Assembly: GCA_963921245.4 (NCBI GenBank)
Contig: CAWUEY030000001.1
Location: 2,170,001-2,234,000, forward strand
Source of the DNA: JABJGO01 sp963921245
Lineage (GTDB): Bacteria > Pseudomonadota > Alphaproteobacteria > Rhodospirillales > Casp-alpha2
Direction: 5' to 3'
Length of the DNA: 64,000 nt
The notes under the pieces: generated by a model
What the model saw: the letters and a program-made list of their open reading frames with translations, nothing else
Told to the model about the DNA's origin: nothing
Database searches by the model: none
Translations under genes and position numbers: made by a program
Shown here: piece after piece, positions 52,312 to 60,177 of the stretch
Position numbering within the stretch: the first letter of the stretch is position 1
Layout: each line of letters opens with the position of its first letter

Positions 52312-53853
52312 ATGCCCGGATCACCGGACGGGCCATCTGTGCCCGAATTACAGGACGGGCCAACGGGGCACGATAGCGGCCTGTTGGCGTTTGTAGAGGT
52401 ATGGAACGACCTGCAGGTTCTGAGCACCCCTGAACACCACCGGACAATGGCCCTGTGGCTGGAGGGACAATGGCAGGCCGGTAACTGCCAGCTTCTGATG
52501 ATGGCCTTTCGCAATGCCGGGAAATCCACCCTGATCGGGTTATTCGCGGCCTGGTTGCTGCGGTGTGATCCTGTCCGCCGCCTTCTTGTTTTATCGGCGG
52601 ATCACAATCTCGCGCGGCGCATGGTCCGCAACGTCAAACGAATTATTGAACGCCATCCCCGCACGGCTGATCTGAAACCGGCCGAGGTCGATGAGTGGGC
52701 GGCGGATCGGTTTACGGTGAACAGAGAGCGGGAATTGCGCGATCCGTCCATGCTTGCCAAGGGGATCAGCGCCAACATCACAGGCAGCCGCGCAGACGTG
52801 GTGATCTGCGACGATGTGGAGGTCCCAAACACCTGTGACACGCCGGGTAAACGCGATGGTCTGCGCGCGCGGCTGGACGAAATTCAATATGTATTGGTGC
52901 CGGGGGGAACGTGCCTTTTCATTGGCACGCCGCATACCCGCTATTCGATCTATGACGCCGGGCCAGCAGGCGGCACGGCCGAACCCTATCTTGCCGGGTT
53001 TCAGCGTTTTGAGCTGCCATTACTGAACAGCGCCGGTGCCAGTGCCTGGCCCGAGAAATTCCCGGTGGCGCAGATCGAAACCATCAGGCGCCGCACAGGC
53101 CCGGCAAAATTTCAAAGCCAGATGATGCTGCGGCCCCTGTCGGTTGTTGACGGCAGGTTGGATGCCGAGCGGCTGATCCCCTATGACGGAGAGCTGAGGT
53201 TTCGCGAAAGCGGGGGAGAAGCGGACCTGAGGATCGCTGACAAGCGCCTGGTTTCGGCGTCCTGCTGGTGGGACCCCGCCTATGGCTCGCCGCACCACGG
53301 TGACGCCAGTGTCATCGCCTGTGTGTTTACCGATGAAGACGGTAACTACCGCCTGCACGCCATAGAATACTTGACCCATGACCCCGCCGCTGTTGAGCGG
53401 ATATCCGAAGCGACCCAGCAATGCCGCAAGGTGGTTGCCTTTGCCAGGCGATATCACCAGCCCGCTGTGACCATAGAAAAGAACGGAATCGGGCGTTTTT
53501 TGCCCGGCCTCCTGCGCCAGGAACTGACCCTGGCGCGCCTGCCCATTGCTGTCCGCGAGGAATCTGCAAAGCGGTCCAAGGACCTTCGGATTGTCGATGC
53601 TTTTGATGCCGCGCTGGCGGCTAATCAGTTGTTTGTACATCAGAGCGTGATGAACACACCGTTCCGCCATGAAATCGAGGAATGGCGTTCGGGTGCGAAC
53701 GTCGCCGATGATGGGCTGGATGCGGTGGCGGGCTGCCTGCTCAATGAGCCGGTTCGCCTGCCCCGACACCCGGATATCAAACAACCTGAACGCCCAGCAG
53801 ACTGGCGGCGCGGCATCCCGCAATTCAAGGCCGCGCATGATTTCAGTCCGTGA
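52312..53853 (+). CDS. Terminase large subunit
   Basis: A 513-residue DNA packaging ATPase-nuclease. Walker A-like FRNAGKST is at about residues 66-73 and Walker B ADVVICDDVE at about 161-170. The FIGTPHTRYSIYD segment precedes the RNase H-like nuclease with WWDPAYGSPHHGDASV (metal Asp) and VTIEKNGIGRF. It follows the tail fibre genes, as T7 gene 19 does, rather than preceding the portal. AAAGGAAAG lies before ATG 52312. No typical small terminase precedes it. Confidence 0.9.
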   Translation: MPGSPDGPSVPELQDGPTGHDSGLLAFVEVWNDLQVLSTPEHHRTMALWLEGQWQAGNCQLLMMAFRNAGKSTLIGLFAAWLLRCDPVRRLLVLSADHNLARRMVRNVKRIIERHPRTADLKPAEVDEWAADRFTVNRERELRDPSMLAKGISANITGSRADVVICDDVEVPNTCDTPGKRDGLRARLDEIQYVLVPGGTCLFIGTPHTRYSIYDAGPAGGTAEPYLAGFQRFELPLLNSAGASAWPEKFPVAQIETIRRRTGPAKFQSQMMLRPLSVVDGRLDAERLIPYDGELRFRESGGEADLRIADKRLVSASCWWDPAYGSPHHGDASVIACVFTDEDGNYRLHAIEYLTHDPAAVERISEATQQCRKVVAFARRYHQPAVTIEKNGIGRFLPGLLRQELTLARLPIAVREESAKRSKDLRIVDAFDAALAANQLFVHQSVMNTPFRHEIEEWRSGANVADDGLDAVAGCLLNEPVRLPRHPDIKQPERPADWRRGIPQFKAAHDFSP

Positions 53854-53920
53854 CGAAAAACCGTGTCACTTACGTACCCGACCCTGCCCTGTTCAACCCC
53901 CTGATTTGAGGAGAAAACCC

Positions 53921-54427
53921 ATGACTATTCAAACCCCCGAGCGAGCCGGTTCCCAACCTGTGGCGAAAGCCGTACCAGGGCTGGCCACTCGGTCCACCCG
54001 CGCAAGTCGGGCAGACCGGACGGTCGATGTGCTCGCCCGGACGATATATGGTGAGGCCCGCGGCGAACTTGTTCGCGGCAAAGAGGCGGTCGCAGCCGTG
54101 GTCATCAACCGGGTCCGGCGCGCCAGAGCGCGGGGCGGACAGTTCTGGTGGGGCAATGACATCGAAAGTGTCTGTCTGAAACCTTATCAGTTCTCGTGCT
54201 GGAACCCCGGCGATCCCAATCGTTCAAAGATTGAAGCCGTGGGCCGTGACAACCGTGTTTTTCAAAGCTGCCTGCGGGTTGCGCGGCGCGCTGTCAGCGG
54301 CACCCTGAAAGACCCGACGGGTGGTGCCACCCACTATCACGTCAACAGCATTTTTCCACCCTGGGCACGGGGAAAGGCGGCGTGTGCAGAGATTGGTGCC
54401 CACCATTTCTACAACGACATTGAATAA
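53921..54427 (+). CDS. SleB-type cell wall hydrolase (endolysin)
   Basis: A 168-residue protein of the Hydrolase_2/SleB fold. VLARTIYGEARGE carries the catalytic Glu; AAVVINRVRR, KPYQFSCWNPGDPNR and DPTGGATHYHVNSIFPPWAR are typical of the family, which cuts peptidoglycan. ATG 53921 with GAGGAG is chosen. There is no signal peptide, so export would need the adjacent holin. The stop region is duplicated: ACATTGAATAAG occurs twice, 13 bp apart (54417, 54430). Confidence 0.88.
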   Translation: MTIQTPERAGSQPVAKAVPGLATRSTRASRADRTVDVLARTIYGEARGELVRGKEAVAAVVINRVRRARARGGQFWWGNDIESVCLKPYQFSCWNPGDPNRSKIEAVGRDNRVFQSCLRVARRAVSGTLKDPTGGATHYHVNSIFPPWARGKAACAEIGAHHFYNDIE

Positions 54428-54454
54428 GAACATTGAATAAGGAGGAGAGATACG

Positions 54455-54850
54455 ATGCTGAACCTTGTTGGGGCGCTCGCCGCGCCTATCCTGAACGGTT
54501 TGTTCAACGTGGTGGACCAGGCCGTCGAGGACAGGGACGAAGCCGCGCGCATCAAGGCCCGTCTACAGGAAATGGTCCTGACCGGCCAGATGAAAGAGAT
54601 TGAGGAAGCCGCCGCGGTGATCCGCACAGAAGCCATGGGCGAGAGCTGGCTGCAACGCAATTGGCGACCGATGCTGATGTGTCTCTTTGGCATCATTGTC
54701 GCCAACAACTACATTATCGTCCCGCTGTTTGGCACGCCTGCGGCAGACATTCCACCGGACATGTGGGATCTCCTGAAACTTGGTGTCGGTGGCTATGTGG
54801 TGGGCCGAAGTGTGGAGAAAGGTATTCGGGTGTGGAAAAACGATCCCTGA
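54455..54850 (+). CDS. Holin of the GTA 3TM family
   Basis: A 131-residue membrane protein. An N-terminal hydrophobic stretch (LVGALAAPILNGLFNVV), a charged helix, WLQRNWRPMLMCLFGIIVAN and GVGGYVVGRSVEKG match the three-segment holin family first named for gene transfer agent release. It would perforate the inner membrane so that the SleB hydrolase reaches the wall. AAGGAGGAG lies upstream. Confidence 0.85.
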   Translation: MLNLVGALAAPILNGLFNVVDQAVEDRDEAARIKARLQEMVLTGQMKEIEEAAAVIRTEAMGESWLQRNWRPMLMCLFGIIVANNYIIVPLFGTPAADIPPDMWDLLKLGVGGYVVGRSVEKGIRVWKNDP

Positions 54851-54910
54851 TGGACTATATATCCGGCGTTCCGAAACCGTTTGGTCCACAAGGAGGAGAA
54901 GGAGGACGTC

Positions 54911-55312
54911 ATGAAACGCCGTGCGCCCCCAAAGCGGCGGAACCCTGTTGCGGCGGCGGTGCGAAAACTGAAACCAAAACGCATCCCGTCGGCCAGGGCC
55001 TACCGCCGCCACGACAAACACAAATCCGATCTATCGAGACCGCCCCGCGACGATCAACCGGGGCGGTTTTGTTTCGGCGCCGGTCGGCTACGCCACGGCA
55101 CGGCGTTTGCGAACCACCTCAAGGATTTTGCCCGCCGCCGTGGGGATATGCGTGCCCGGACCAAAGATGGCGGCCACGCCTTTTTCCTTCAAAAAACCCT
55201 CATCCCCGGGCGGAATGACGCCGCCCACAACCACCATGATATCGGACGCCCCCTGAGCGGAAAGCGCGTCAATCAAATGGGGAACCAGGGTCCGGTGAGC
55301 GGCGGCCTGTGA
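54911..55312 (+). CDS. Short basic protein at the end of the element
   Basis: From ATG 54911 (AGGAGGACGTC upstream) the first 40 residues are strongly basic (KRRAPPKRRNPVAAAVRKL), like small basic proteins that end some prophage operons. The frame, however, continues through the terminator at 55039 and overlaps the end of the mutase gene, so the natural stop may have been lost or the frame shifted. Only the region before 55039 is credible as an original gene. The true extent is uncertain. Confidence 0.35.
   Translation: MKRRAPPKRRNPVAAAVRKLKPKRIPSARAYRRHDKHKSDLSRPPRDDQPGRFCFGAGRLRHGTAFANHLKDFARRRGDMRARTKDGGHAFFLQKTLIPGRNDAAHNHHDIGRPLSGKRVNQMGNQGPVSGGL
55039..55073 (+). terminator. Intrinsic terminator ending the phage element
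   Basis: The 9-bp stem ACCGCCCCG (55039-55047) and CGGGGCGGT (55059-55067) is followed by TTTGTTT. It lies between the end of the element and the mutase gene, whose stop codon is at 55088. Confidence 0.9.
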
Positions 55313-57244
55313 CGAGACGCCGATAACATGCACATCGTTTTCGATGGCTTCGCGGGCGGTTTCCTCGGGCGTTTGGAACAGGGCGCCGATATCCACATCG
55401 AACCCCATATCGGCGAAGGCTGTGGCGATGATCTTGGCGCCGCGGTCATGACCGTCTTGGCCCATCTTGGCGACCAGCATGCGCGGTCGCCGTCCTTCAC
55501 TGTCAGCAAACGCCGCGACCTCATTGCGAATGTCGGTGAAATCCCCGTCGCCTTCGCAGGCGGCTGCGTACACGCCATGAATAGACGTTGTCGTTGGCGC
55601 GTGACGCGTAAAGTGTTTTTCCAGCGCCGCCGTGGTTTCGCCCACTGTCGCACGGGCCCGTGAGGCGGCAATGGCGCGTTCCAGCAAATTCCCCTCGCCC
55701 GTTTCCGCCGCCGTGCTCAGGGCATCCAGCGCCGCCCGGCAGGCGGCTTCATCCCTGGTTTCCCGAAGGTGGTTCAGGCGTGCGATCTGGCTTTCCCGAA
55801 CGGCGGTGTTATCGATATTCAGCACATCGATATCGTCTTCTTTTTCCAGGGTGTATTTATTCACACCCACGACGACGTCCTCACCACGGTCAATACGGGC
55901 CTGTCGGCGGGTCGCTGATTCTTCAATGGCCCGCTTGGGCATACCCGCTTCCACGGCCTTTGTCATGCCACCTAGGTCTTCGACCTTGCCGATCAGCTTG
56001 CGCGCTTCTTCGGCAAGCGACGCTGTCAGGCTTTCGACGTAGTAACTGCCACCCAGAGGGTCGATCACATTGGTGATGCCGGTTTCCTCGGCCAGCACAA
56101 GCTGCGTATTGCGGGCAATCCGCGCCGAGAATGGTGTGGGCAGGGCGATGGCCTCATCCAGCGCATTGGTATGCAGGCTCTGCGTGCCGCCCAGAACGCC
56201 GGCTAGGGCCTCAAGCGTTGTCCGGACAACATTGTTGTAGGGATCTTTCCCGGTCAGGGAAACACCCGACGTCTGACAATGGGTCCGCAACATGGAGGAT
56301 TGCGGTTTTGCCGGATTAAAGGGTGCCATCGCTTCCGCCCACAACAACCGCGCCGCGCGCAGTTTGGCGATCTCCATGAAGAAGTTCATGCCGATGGCAA
56401 AGAAAAAGGACAACCGCGGCGCAAAGGCATCCACATCCAACCCCTTGGAAAGGGCGGCGCGGACGTATTCAACCCCGTCGGCGATCGTAAACGCCAGTTC
56501 CTGAACGGCGGTAGCACCGGCCTCCTGCATGTGATAGCCGGATATGGAAATGGAGTTGAACCTCGGCATGTGTTCCGCCGTGAATTCAATAATATCGGCA
56601 ACAATCCGCATACTCGGTGTCGGTGGATAGATGAAGGTGTTTCTGACCATGAATTCCTTCAGGATATCGTTCTGAATGGTTCCAGACAGGTGATCCGGCG
56701 ACACCCCCTGTTCTTCGGCGGCGACGATGTATCCGGCGAGCACCGGCAACACAGCGCCATTCATGGTCATGCTGACGCTCATGTCGTCGAGCGGAATACC
56801 GTCGAACAGAATTTTCATATCCTCGACACTGTCAATGGCCACCCCGGCCTTGCCCACATCGCCGACAACACGGGGGTGATCGGAGTCGTAACCCCGGTGC
56901 GTCGCAAGATCGAAGGCCACGGACAGTCCCTTCTGTCCAGCGGCCAGGTTGTCACGATAAAACCTGTTGGACTCTTCCGCCGTGGAGAAGCCGGCGTACT
57001 GGCGGATGGTCCAGGGCCGCCCGGTGTACATGGTGGCACGCGGCCCGCGCAGGTACGGCTCAAAGCCCGGGAACGTGCTGGTATGCTCCAAAGCTTCCAG
57101 ATCTGCCGCCGTATAAAGCGGCTTTACAGAAATTCCCTCCGGTGTCTCCCAGGTCCGCTCTTCAGGGGATTGCCCCTTGTACTCACGGGTCGCCGCCGCA
57201 CGCCACGCATCAAATGAGCCGCTCATTTTACCATCCCCACTCAT
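55088..57244 (-). CDS. scpA: Methylmalonyl-CoA mutase large subunit
   Basis: A 718-residue AdoCbl-dependent mutase interconverting (R)-methylmalonyl-CoA and succinyl-CoA, used for propionate and branched-chain catabolism. The barrel domain contains PWTIRQYAGFSTAEESN and SVSMTMNGAVLPVLAGY. The C-terminal cobalamin domain has DGHDRG (DxHxxG motif) with KMGQ before it. ATG 57244 is used; an ATG six codons downstream is possible. It lies alone here, with no visible small subunit or epimerase gene. Confidence 0.96.
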   Translation of the reverse strand: MSGDGKMSGSFDAWRAAATREYKGQSPEERTWETPEGISVKPLYTAADLEALEHTSTFPGFEPYLRGPRATMYTGRPWTIRQYAGFSTAEESNRFYRDNLAAGQKGLSVAFDLATHRGYDSDHPRVVGDVGKAGVAIDSVEDMKILFDGIPLDDMSVSMTMNGAVLPVLAGYIVAAEEQGVSPDHLSGTIQNDILKEFMVRNTFIYPPTPSMRIVADIIEFTAEHMPRFNSISISGYHMQEAGATAVQELAFTIADGVEYVRAALSKGLDVDAFAPRLSFFFAIGMNFFMEIAKLRAARLLWAEAMAPFNPAKPQSSMLRTHCQTSGVSLTGKDPYNNVVRTTLEALAGVLGGTQSLHTNALDEAIALPTPFSARIARNTQLVLAEETGITNVIDPLGGSYYVESLTASLAEEARKLIGKVEDLGGMTKAVEAGMPKRAIEESATRRQARIDRGEDVVVGVNKYTLEKEDDIDVLNIDNTAVRESQIARLNHLRETRDEAACRAALDALSTAAETGEGNLLERAIAASRARATVGETTAALEKHFTRHAPTTTSIHGVYAAACEGDGDFTDIRNEVAAFADSEGRRPRMLVAKMGQDGHDRGAKIIATAFADMGFDVDIGALFQTPEETAREAIENDVHVIGVSSQAAAHRTLVPHLIDALSAQGASDIMVVVGGVIPPGDEGFLKEKGVAAIFGPGTHIPTAAGKILEVVRKRRAVA

Positions 57245-57401
57245 GCTCCCACCCCTTTCCGACCAACTCTTTTTGGGCCGGTTGAGCTTCTGTTTTATTC
57301 ATCATGAAAGTATATCGTGTGCGGCGCAACATGCGTAACCGTTTTTTCGCATTTGCGAAAAACGGACCGCGCGCCACCCGCAAAACCGCCGTTTTTACCC
57401 C

Positions 57402-57410
57402 TTATCCACA
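57402..57410 (+). promoter_or_regulatory. DnaA box upstream of gcrA
   Basis: TTATCCACA matches the consensus DnaA box exactly and is 155 bp before the gcrA start. In Caulobacter DnaA activates gcrA, so the site is meaningful here, though function is inferred. Confidence 0.6.
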
Positions 57411-57489
57411 ACAAAATGTTGGTGATTGTGTTGCCCTAAACCGCAATATCCGGTATTACCTACTACATACTGTGGTTCTAGGCCGCACC

Positions 57490-57497
57490 TTAACCAT
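57490..57497 (+). promoter_or_regulatory. CtrA-type half site upstream of gcrA
   Basis: TTAACCAT is the well-known CtrA half-site motif. It lies 67 bp before the gcrA ATG. CtrA represses gcrA in Caulobacter. A single short match can occur by chance. Confidence 0.4.
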
Positions 57498-57564
57498 AAC
57501 CCAAGAATGCCGCCCGCCTGATGCGGATGCGACAGGGGCGGGGGAACGAGGGGACGAATAATCA

Positions 57565-57948
57565 ATGGCACAGGCAAGTGACTGGACACCGGAACGGATC
57601 AGCGCCCTGATCGCGCTTTGGGAAGAAGGATTAACCACCAGCGAAATCGGCAACCGTTTGGGTGTTACAAAGAATGCCGTTGTTGGCAAGGTTCATCGTT
57701 TGGGGCTTCCCAAACGCCAGTCACCCATCCGCAAGACCGCTGAAAAGCCCGCCGTGCCCACCGGTGAAATCATCAAACTGGACAAGCTTACACCCAGCAT
57801 GTGCTGCTGGCCCGAGGGTGATCCCGGCACCGAGGATTTCCGCTTTTGCGGCGCGCCCGCCATGGAAGGGCGGCCCTATTGCGAGGAACACTGCCGCCGC
57901 GCCTATGTTCGCGTCACAAAAGATGGCCGCAAGGTTGCCGTTGCATAA
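57565..57948 (+). CDS. gcrA: Cell cycle regulator GcrA
   Basis: A 127-residue protein. The N-terminal HTH half TTSEIGNRLGVTKNAVVGKV, then HRLGLPKRQSP, is diagnostic of GcrA, the alphaproteobacterial cell-cycle regulator that recruits RNA polymerase to methylated GANTC promoters. The C-terminal half has the Cys/His element MCCWPEGDP ... FCGAPAMEGRPYCEEHC. It is shorter than Caulobacter GcrA (about 170), having lost much of the linker. The DnaA box and CtrA half site upstream fit cell-cycle control, and a strong terminator follows. Confidence 0.93.
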   Translation: MAQASDWTPERISALIALWEEGLTTSEIGNRLGVTKNAVVGKVHRLGLPKRQSPIRKTAEKPAVPTGEIIKLDKLTPSMCCWPEGDPGTEDFRFCGAPAMEGRPYCEEHCRRAYVRVTKDGRKVAVA

Positions 57949-57987
57949 ACGCCAACGCGGACGCGCCGTTCCCAGACAGGAAACACG

Positions 57988-58016
57988 GGCGTCACCAGGT
58001 GACGCCTTTTCTTTTT
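57988..58016 (+). terminator. Intrinsic terminator after gcrA
   Basis: GGCGTCACC and GGTGACGCC form a perfect inverted repeat around a single A (57988-58006; real stem of about 7 bp with a 5-nt loop), followed by TTTTCTTTTT. Confidence 0.9.
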
Positions 58017-58040
58017 CAGGTGGCGGAGTACTCTACAGCA

Positions 58041-58904
58041 ATGGCCCTGATTGATCGCCTGCATGATGTTCCTCCCTGCAACCCTGATGACTTTATGGAA
58101 TTCCGGGTCGAGGGCCGCCGTTACGGGTATGTGGGGCCGGCCTTTGCCAAACATCTGGCGGCGTTTTCCGACGTCTTCGTGATCGATGAGCGGTCCGTCA
58201 CGCTCTCATCCGCGTTGTCCACACCGGCGGCGCGTACACAGGGCGTGGCACAGTGTTTGCGCGAGCTCTGCGCCGCCGGACATATTTTGGGTTGGCGCGA
58301 TGAACTCTATCCTGTTGCCGAGGGTCGTAACGCTGAACCGGTTCTGTTGATTGAGCGGGCGGCGGCGACCCGTTTCGGGATCAGGATCTATGCTGTCAAT
58401 GTCTGCGGATACAGGCGTGAAAAGGGGGAATTGTTCATATGGGTTGCCAAACGCGCCTTAAGCAAACAAACCTCACCCGGAAAACTGGACACGATTGTCA
58501 GTGGCGGCCAGCCCGCCGGGATATCGCTCTGGGATAACATGATCAAGGAGTGCGGCGAAGAGGCGAGCATACCTTACGGTATTGCCGCTCACGCCCGCCC
58601 TGCCGGTGGTATCTCGTTCTGTACGGAACAACCGGAGGGCGTCCTGGACTATTTTCAATTCAATTACGATTTGGCGTTACCGGATAGTTTCGTACCGCAA
58701 AACACCGACGGTGAGGTTGAAAATTTTACGCTAATGAATGCCGAAGAGGTCCTGCATATAATTGCGAATTCTGATGATTTTGCGTACGACTCGGCATGGG
58801 TTGTCATTGATTTTCTCGTCCGTCATGGCGTCATCGACAATGATCATCCGGACTATATCGCGCTGGTAAACGGACTCCGCGCCGGCGGTAGGTCCACGGC
58901 TTGA
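58041..58904 (+). CDS. DUF4743 / Nudix hydrolase
   Basis: A 287-residue protein with an N-terminal DUF4743 part and a C-terminal Nudix domain. The Nudix box is GGQPAGISLWDNMIKECGEE, as in the yeast YJR142W and thiamine pyrophosphokinase-related group. Such proteins hydrolyse nucleoside or thiamine-type diphosphate derivatives; the physiological substrate is unknown. ATG 58041 is chosen. The stop is 75 bp before prolyl aminopeptidase. Confidence 0.85.
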   Translation: MALIDRLHDVPPCNPDDFMEFRVEGRRYGYVGPAFAKHLAAFSDVFVIDERSVTLSSALSTPAARTQGVAQCLRELCAAGHILGWRDELYPVAEGRNAEPVLLIERAAATRFGIRIYAVNVCGYRREKGELFIWVAKRALSKQTSPGKLDTIVSGGQPAGISLWDNMIKECGEEASIPYGIAAHARPAGGISFCTEQPEGVLDYFQFNYDLALPDSFVPQNTDGEVENFTLMNAEEVLHIIANSDDFAYDSAWVVIDFLVRHGVIDNDHPDYIALVNGLRAGGRSTA

Positions 58905-58978
58905 GGTTTTGCCAGCGCCTCGGGGCAAAGGCGTTATCATGGGGCTTAAAGACATTTCATGGGACACAGAAACATTTC

Positions 58979-60031
58979 ATGATCGACAACGCCCAGGCAA
59001 CCCCATCATCCCTTCAGGCGACGCCCCTCTATCCTTCCCTTGAACCCTTTAACACCGGCATGATCGAGGTCGGAGACGGGCATTCGTTGTACTGGGAGGA
59101 ATGCGGCAATCCGGATGGCCCGGCCGTTGTTTTTCTGCATGGCGGTCCCGGGGCCGGATGCTCGCCTACGCATCGGCGGTTTTTCGATCCTGATTACTGG
59201 CGGGTTGTCCTGTTTGATCAACGGGGTTGTGGGCGCTCACGTCCCGAAGCGTCTCTTAAAGCCAATACCACCCAACATATCATCGATGATATGGAGCATA
59301 TCCGAAACCATCTCGGCATTGACCAATGGGTGTTGTTCGGGGGTTCCTGGGGCTCCCTGCTGGCCATGGCTTACGCCATTGAACACCCGGATCATTCCAG
59401 CGGGCTCATTCTGAGAGGCGTGTTTCTCGGTGATGCCGCAGAGCTTCACTGGTTCCTGCATGACATGGGGCGGTTTTTCCCCGATGCCCGCGCCCGGTTC
59501 GTTGAGTTTTTACCCGAAGAAGAACGGCACGATCTTCTTGGCGGTTATCACCGCCGCCTCATCCACACAGAGCCCGCCATCCACCAGCCCGCCGCCGGTG
59601 CCTGGAGCGCCTATGAAACCGCCTGTGCACGGTTGAACCCGATGGGCAGTGGCAGCAGTAGTCGCGGCTTGGGCGGCGGGCGCGGCGGCGGGGGTAGTCG
59701 TCGTAGCGTGGGCGGCGAGGGTAGTCGTCGTAGCGTGGGCGGCGCGGGCGGCGCGGCGCTTTCCCTGGCCCGCATCGAGGCACACTATTTCGTCAACAAC
59801 ATGTTTTTGCCGCCGCGCTGGGTTCTCGACCATCTGGACCGCCTCGGCCATCTGCGTTGCCATATGGTGCAAGGTCGCTACGATGTTATTTGTCCGCCCT
59901 CGACCGCCTATAAACTGGCGGCGGCCTGGCCTGGTGCCACCTTGCAGATCATCAATGATGCCGGTCATTCGGCGTTTGAGGCGGGGATTCAAGGGGCGCT
60001 GGTCGCCGCGACAAATCAATTTCGCCGCTGA
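58979..60031 (+). CDS. pip: Prolyl aminopeptidase with Gly/Arg/Ser insertion
   Basis: A 350-residue alpha/beta hydrolase that removes N-terminal proline. The oxyanion motif HGGPGAG, nucleophile Ser123 in GGSWGS, Asp302 in YDVICP and His330 in AGHSAFE are all present. At residues about 222-260, between ACARLNPM and LSLARIEAHYF, is a Gly/Arg/Ser-rich stretch where relatives have a short helical link of 15-20 residues. It is encoded by GGC-rich DNA with a 27-bp tandem duplication. ATG 58979 is used; ACATTTCATG is duplicated just upstream (58952, 58972). The insertion lies in the cap region, so folding may be affected. Confidence 0.9.
   Translation: MIDNAQATPSSLQATPLYPSLEPFNTGMIEVGDGHSLYWEECGNPDGPAVVFLHGGPGAGCSPTHRRFFDPDYWRVVLFDQRGCGRSRPEASLKANTTQHIIDDMEHIRNHLGIDQWVLFGGSWGSLLAMAYAIEHPDHSSGLILRGVFLGDAAELHWFLHDMGRFFPDARARFVEFLPEEERHDLLGGYHRRLIHTEPAIHQPAAGAWSAYETACARLNPMGSGSSSRGLGGGRGGGGSRRSVGGEGSRRSVGGAGGAALSLARIEAHYFVNNMFLPPRWVLDHLDRLGHLRCHMVQGRYDVICPPSTAYKLAAAWPGATLQIINDAGHSAFEAGIQGALVAATNQFRR
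59693..59746. repeat. 27-bp tandem duplication in the pip insertion
   Basis: Units at 59693-59719 and 59720-59746 differ by one base and encode GSRRSVGGE and GSRRSVGGA in frame. Flanking GGCGGG triplets extend the low-complexity stretch to about 59640-59757. Confidence 0.95.
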
Positions 60032-60078
60032 CCATAACCCTTGCGGATTTCAAGCATTTGGTTGCATATCAGACGCGA

Positions 60079-60106
60079 TTGACTAGAATGCCGATCAGGG
60101 TATAAA
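60079..60106 (+). promoter_or_regulatory. Promoter of the PagL-like gene
   Basis: TTGACT (60079-60084) and TATAAA (60101-60106) are 16 bp apart. The resulting leader contains a purine-rich repeated segment (AAAATGGGGATA at about 60127 and 60157) and a short upstream frame. Confidence 0.55.
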
Positions 60107-60129
60107 CCTCAAAACCCTTCAGCATAAAA

Positions 60130-60177
60130 ATGGGGATAAAGATGGGAATGAGGATAAAAATGGGGATATACGCGTGA
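60130..60177 (+). other. Short upstream frame overlapping the PagL-like start
   Basis: A 15-codon frame (ATG 60130) made of repeated Met-Gly-Ile/Arg-Lys units ends in TGA at 60175-60177, overlapping the GTG start of the next gene (GTGA). It may couple translation, or may only reflect the tandem repeat. Confidence 0.35.

Larger units (their letters stand above)
40195..55073. mobile_element. Compact phage-derived element with a T7-like virion module
   Basis: One leftward S24 repressor and some twenty rightward genes end at a strong terminator (55039-55073). The order portal, scaffold, capsid, tail tubular A, tail tubular B, internal protein, tail fibre, large terminase, endolysin, holin follows that of T7-like phages. 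No integrase, polymerase, replication protein or small terminase was recognised, and no attachment-site repeat was found at the ends. The structural genes are uninterrupted. The element is flanked by an aminotransferase gene and methylmalonyl-CoA mutase. Interpretation as a gene transfer agent-like or domesticated particle is inference; a defective prophage is the alternative. Confidence 0.75.
57245..57564. promoter_or_regulatory. scpA-gcrA divergent regulatory region
   Basis: This 320-bp region separates the divergent mutase and gcrA genes and has no convincing gene. It contains a near-perfect hairpin CCGTTTTTTCGCA/TGCGAAAAACGG (57339-57365), a DnaA box (57402) and a CtrA-type half site (57490). 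A short open frame at 57304-57561 has no ribosome site or recognisable product. Confidence 0.6.

Noticed and set aside
40141..55073. Attachment-site direct repeats flanking the phage element
   Set aside because: I compared the ends by eye (gap before the repressor and the region after the terminator) and found no matching repeat of useful length; the 12-bp repeat at 40141 is local only.
56279..57217. A 312-codon open frame antisense to the mutase
   Set aside because: It mirrors a highly conserved gene and shows no independent protein features.
57304..57561. An 85-codon frame before gcrA
   Set aside because: It contains the hairpin, DnaA box and CtrA half site, has no Shine-Dalgarno and no recognisable product; regulatory DNA is the simpler reading.
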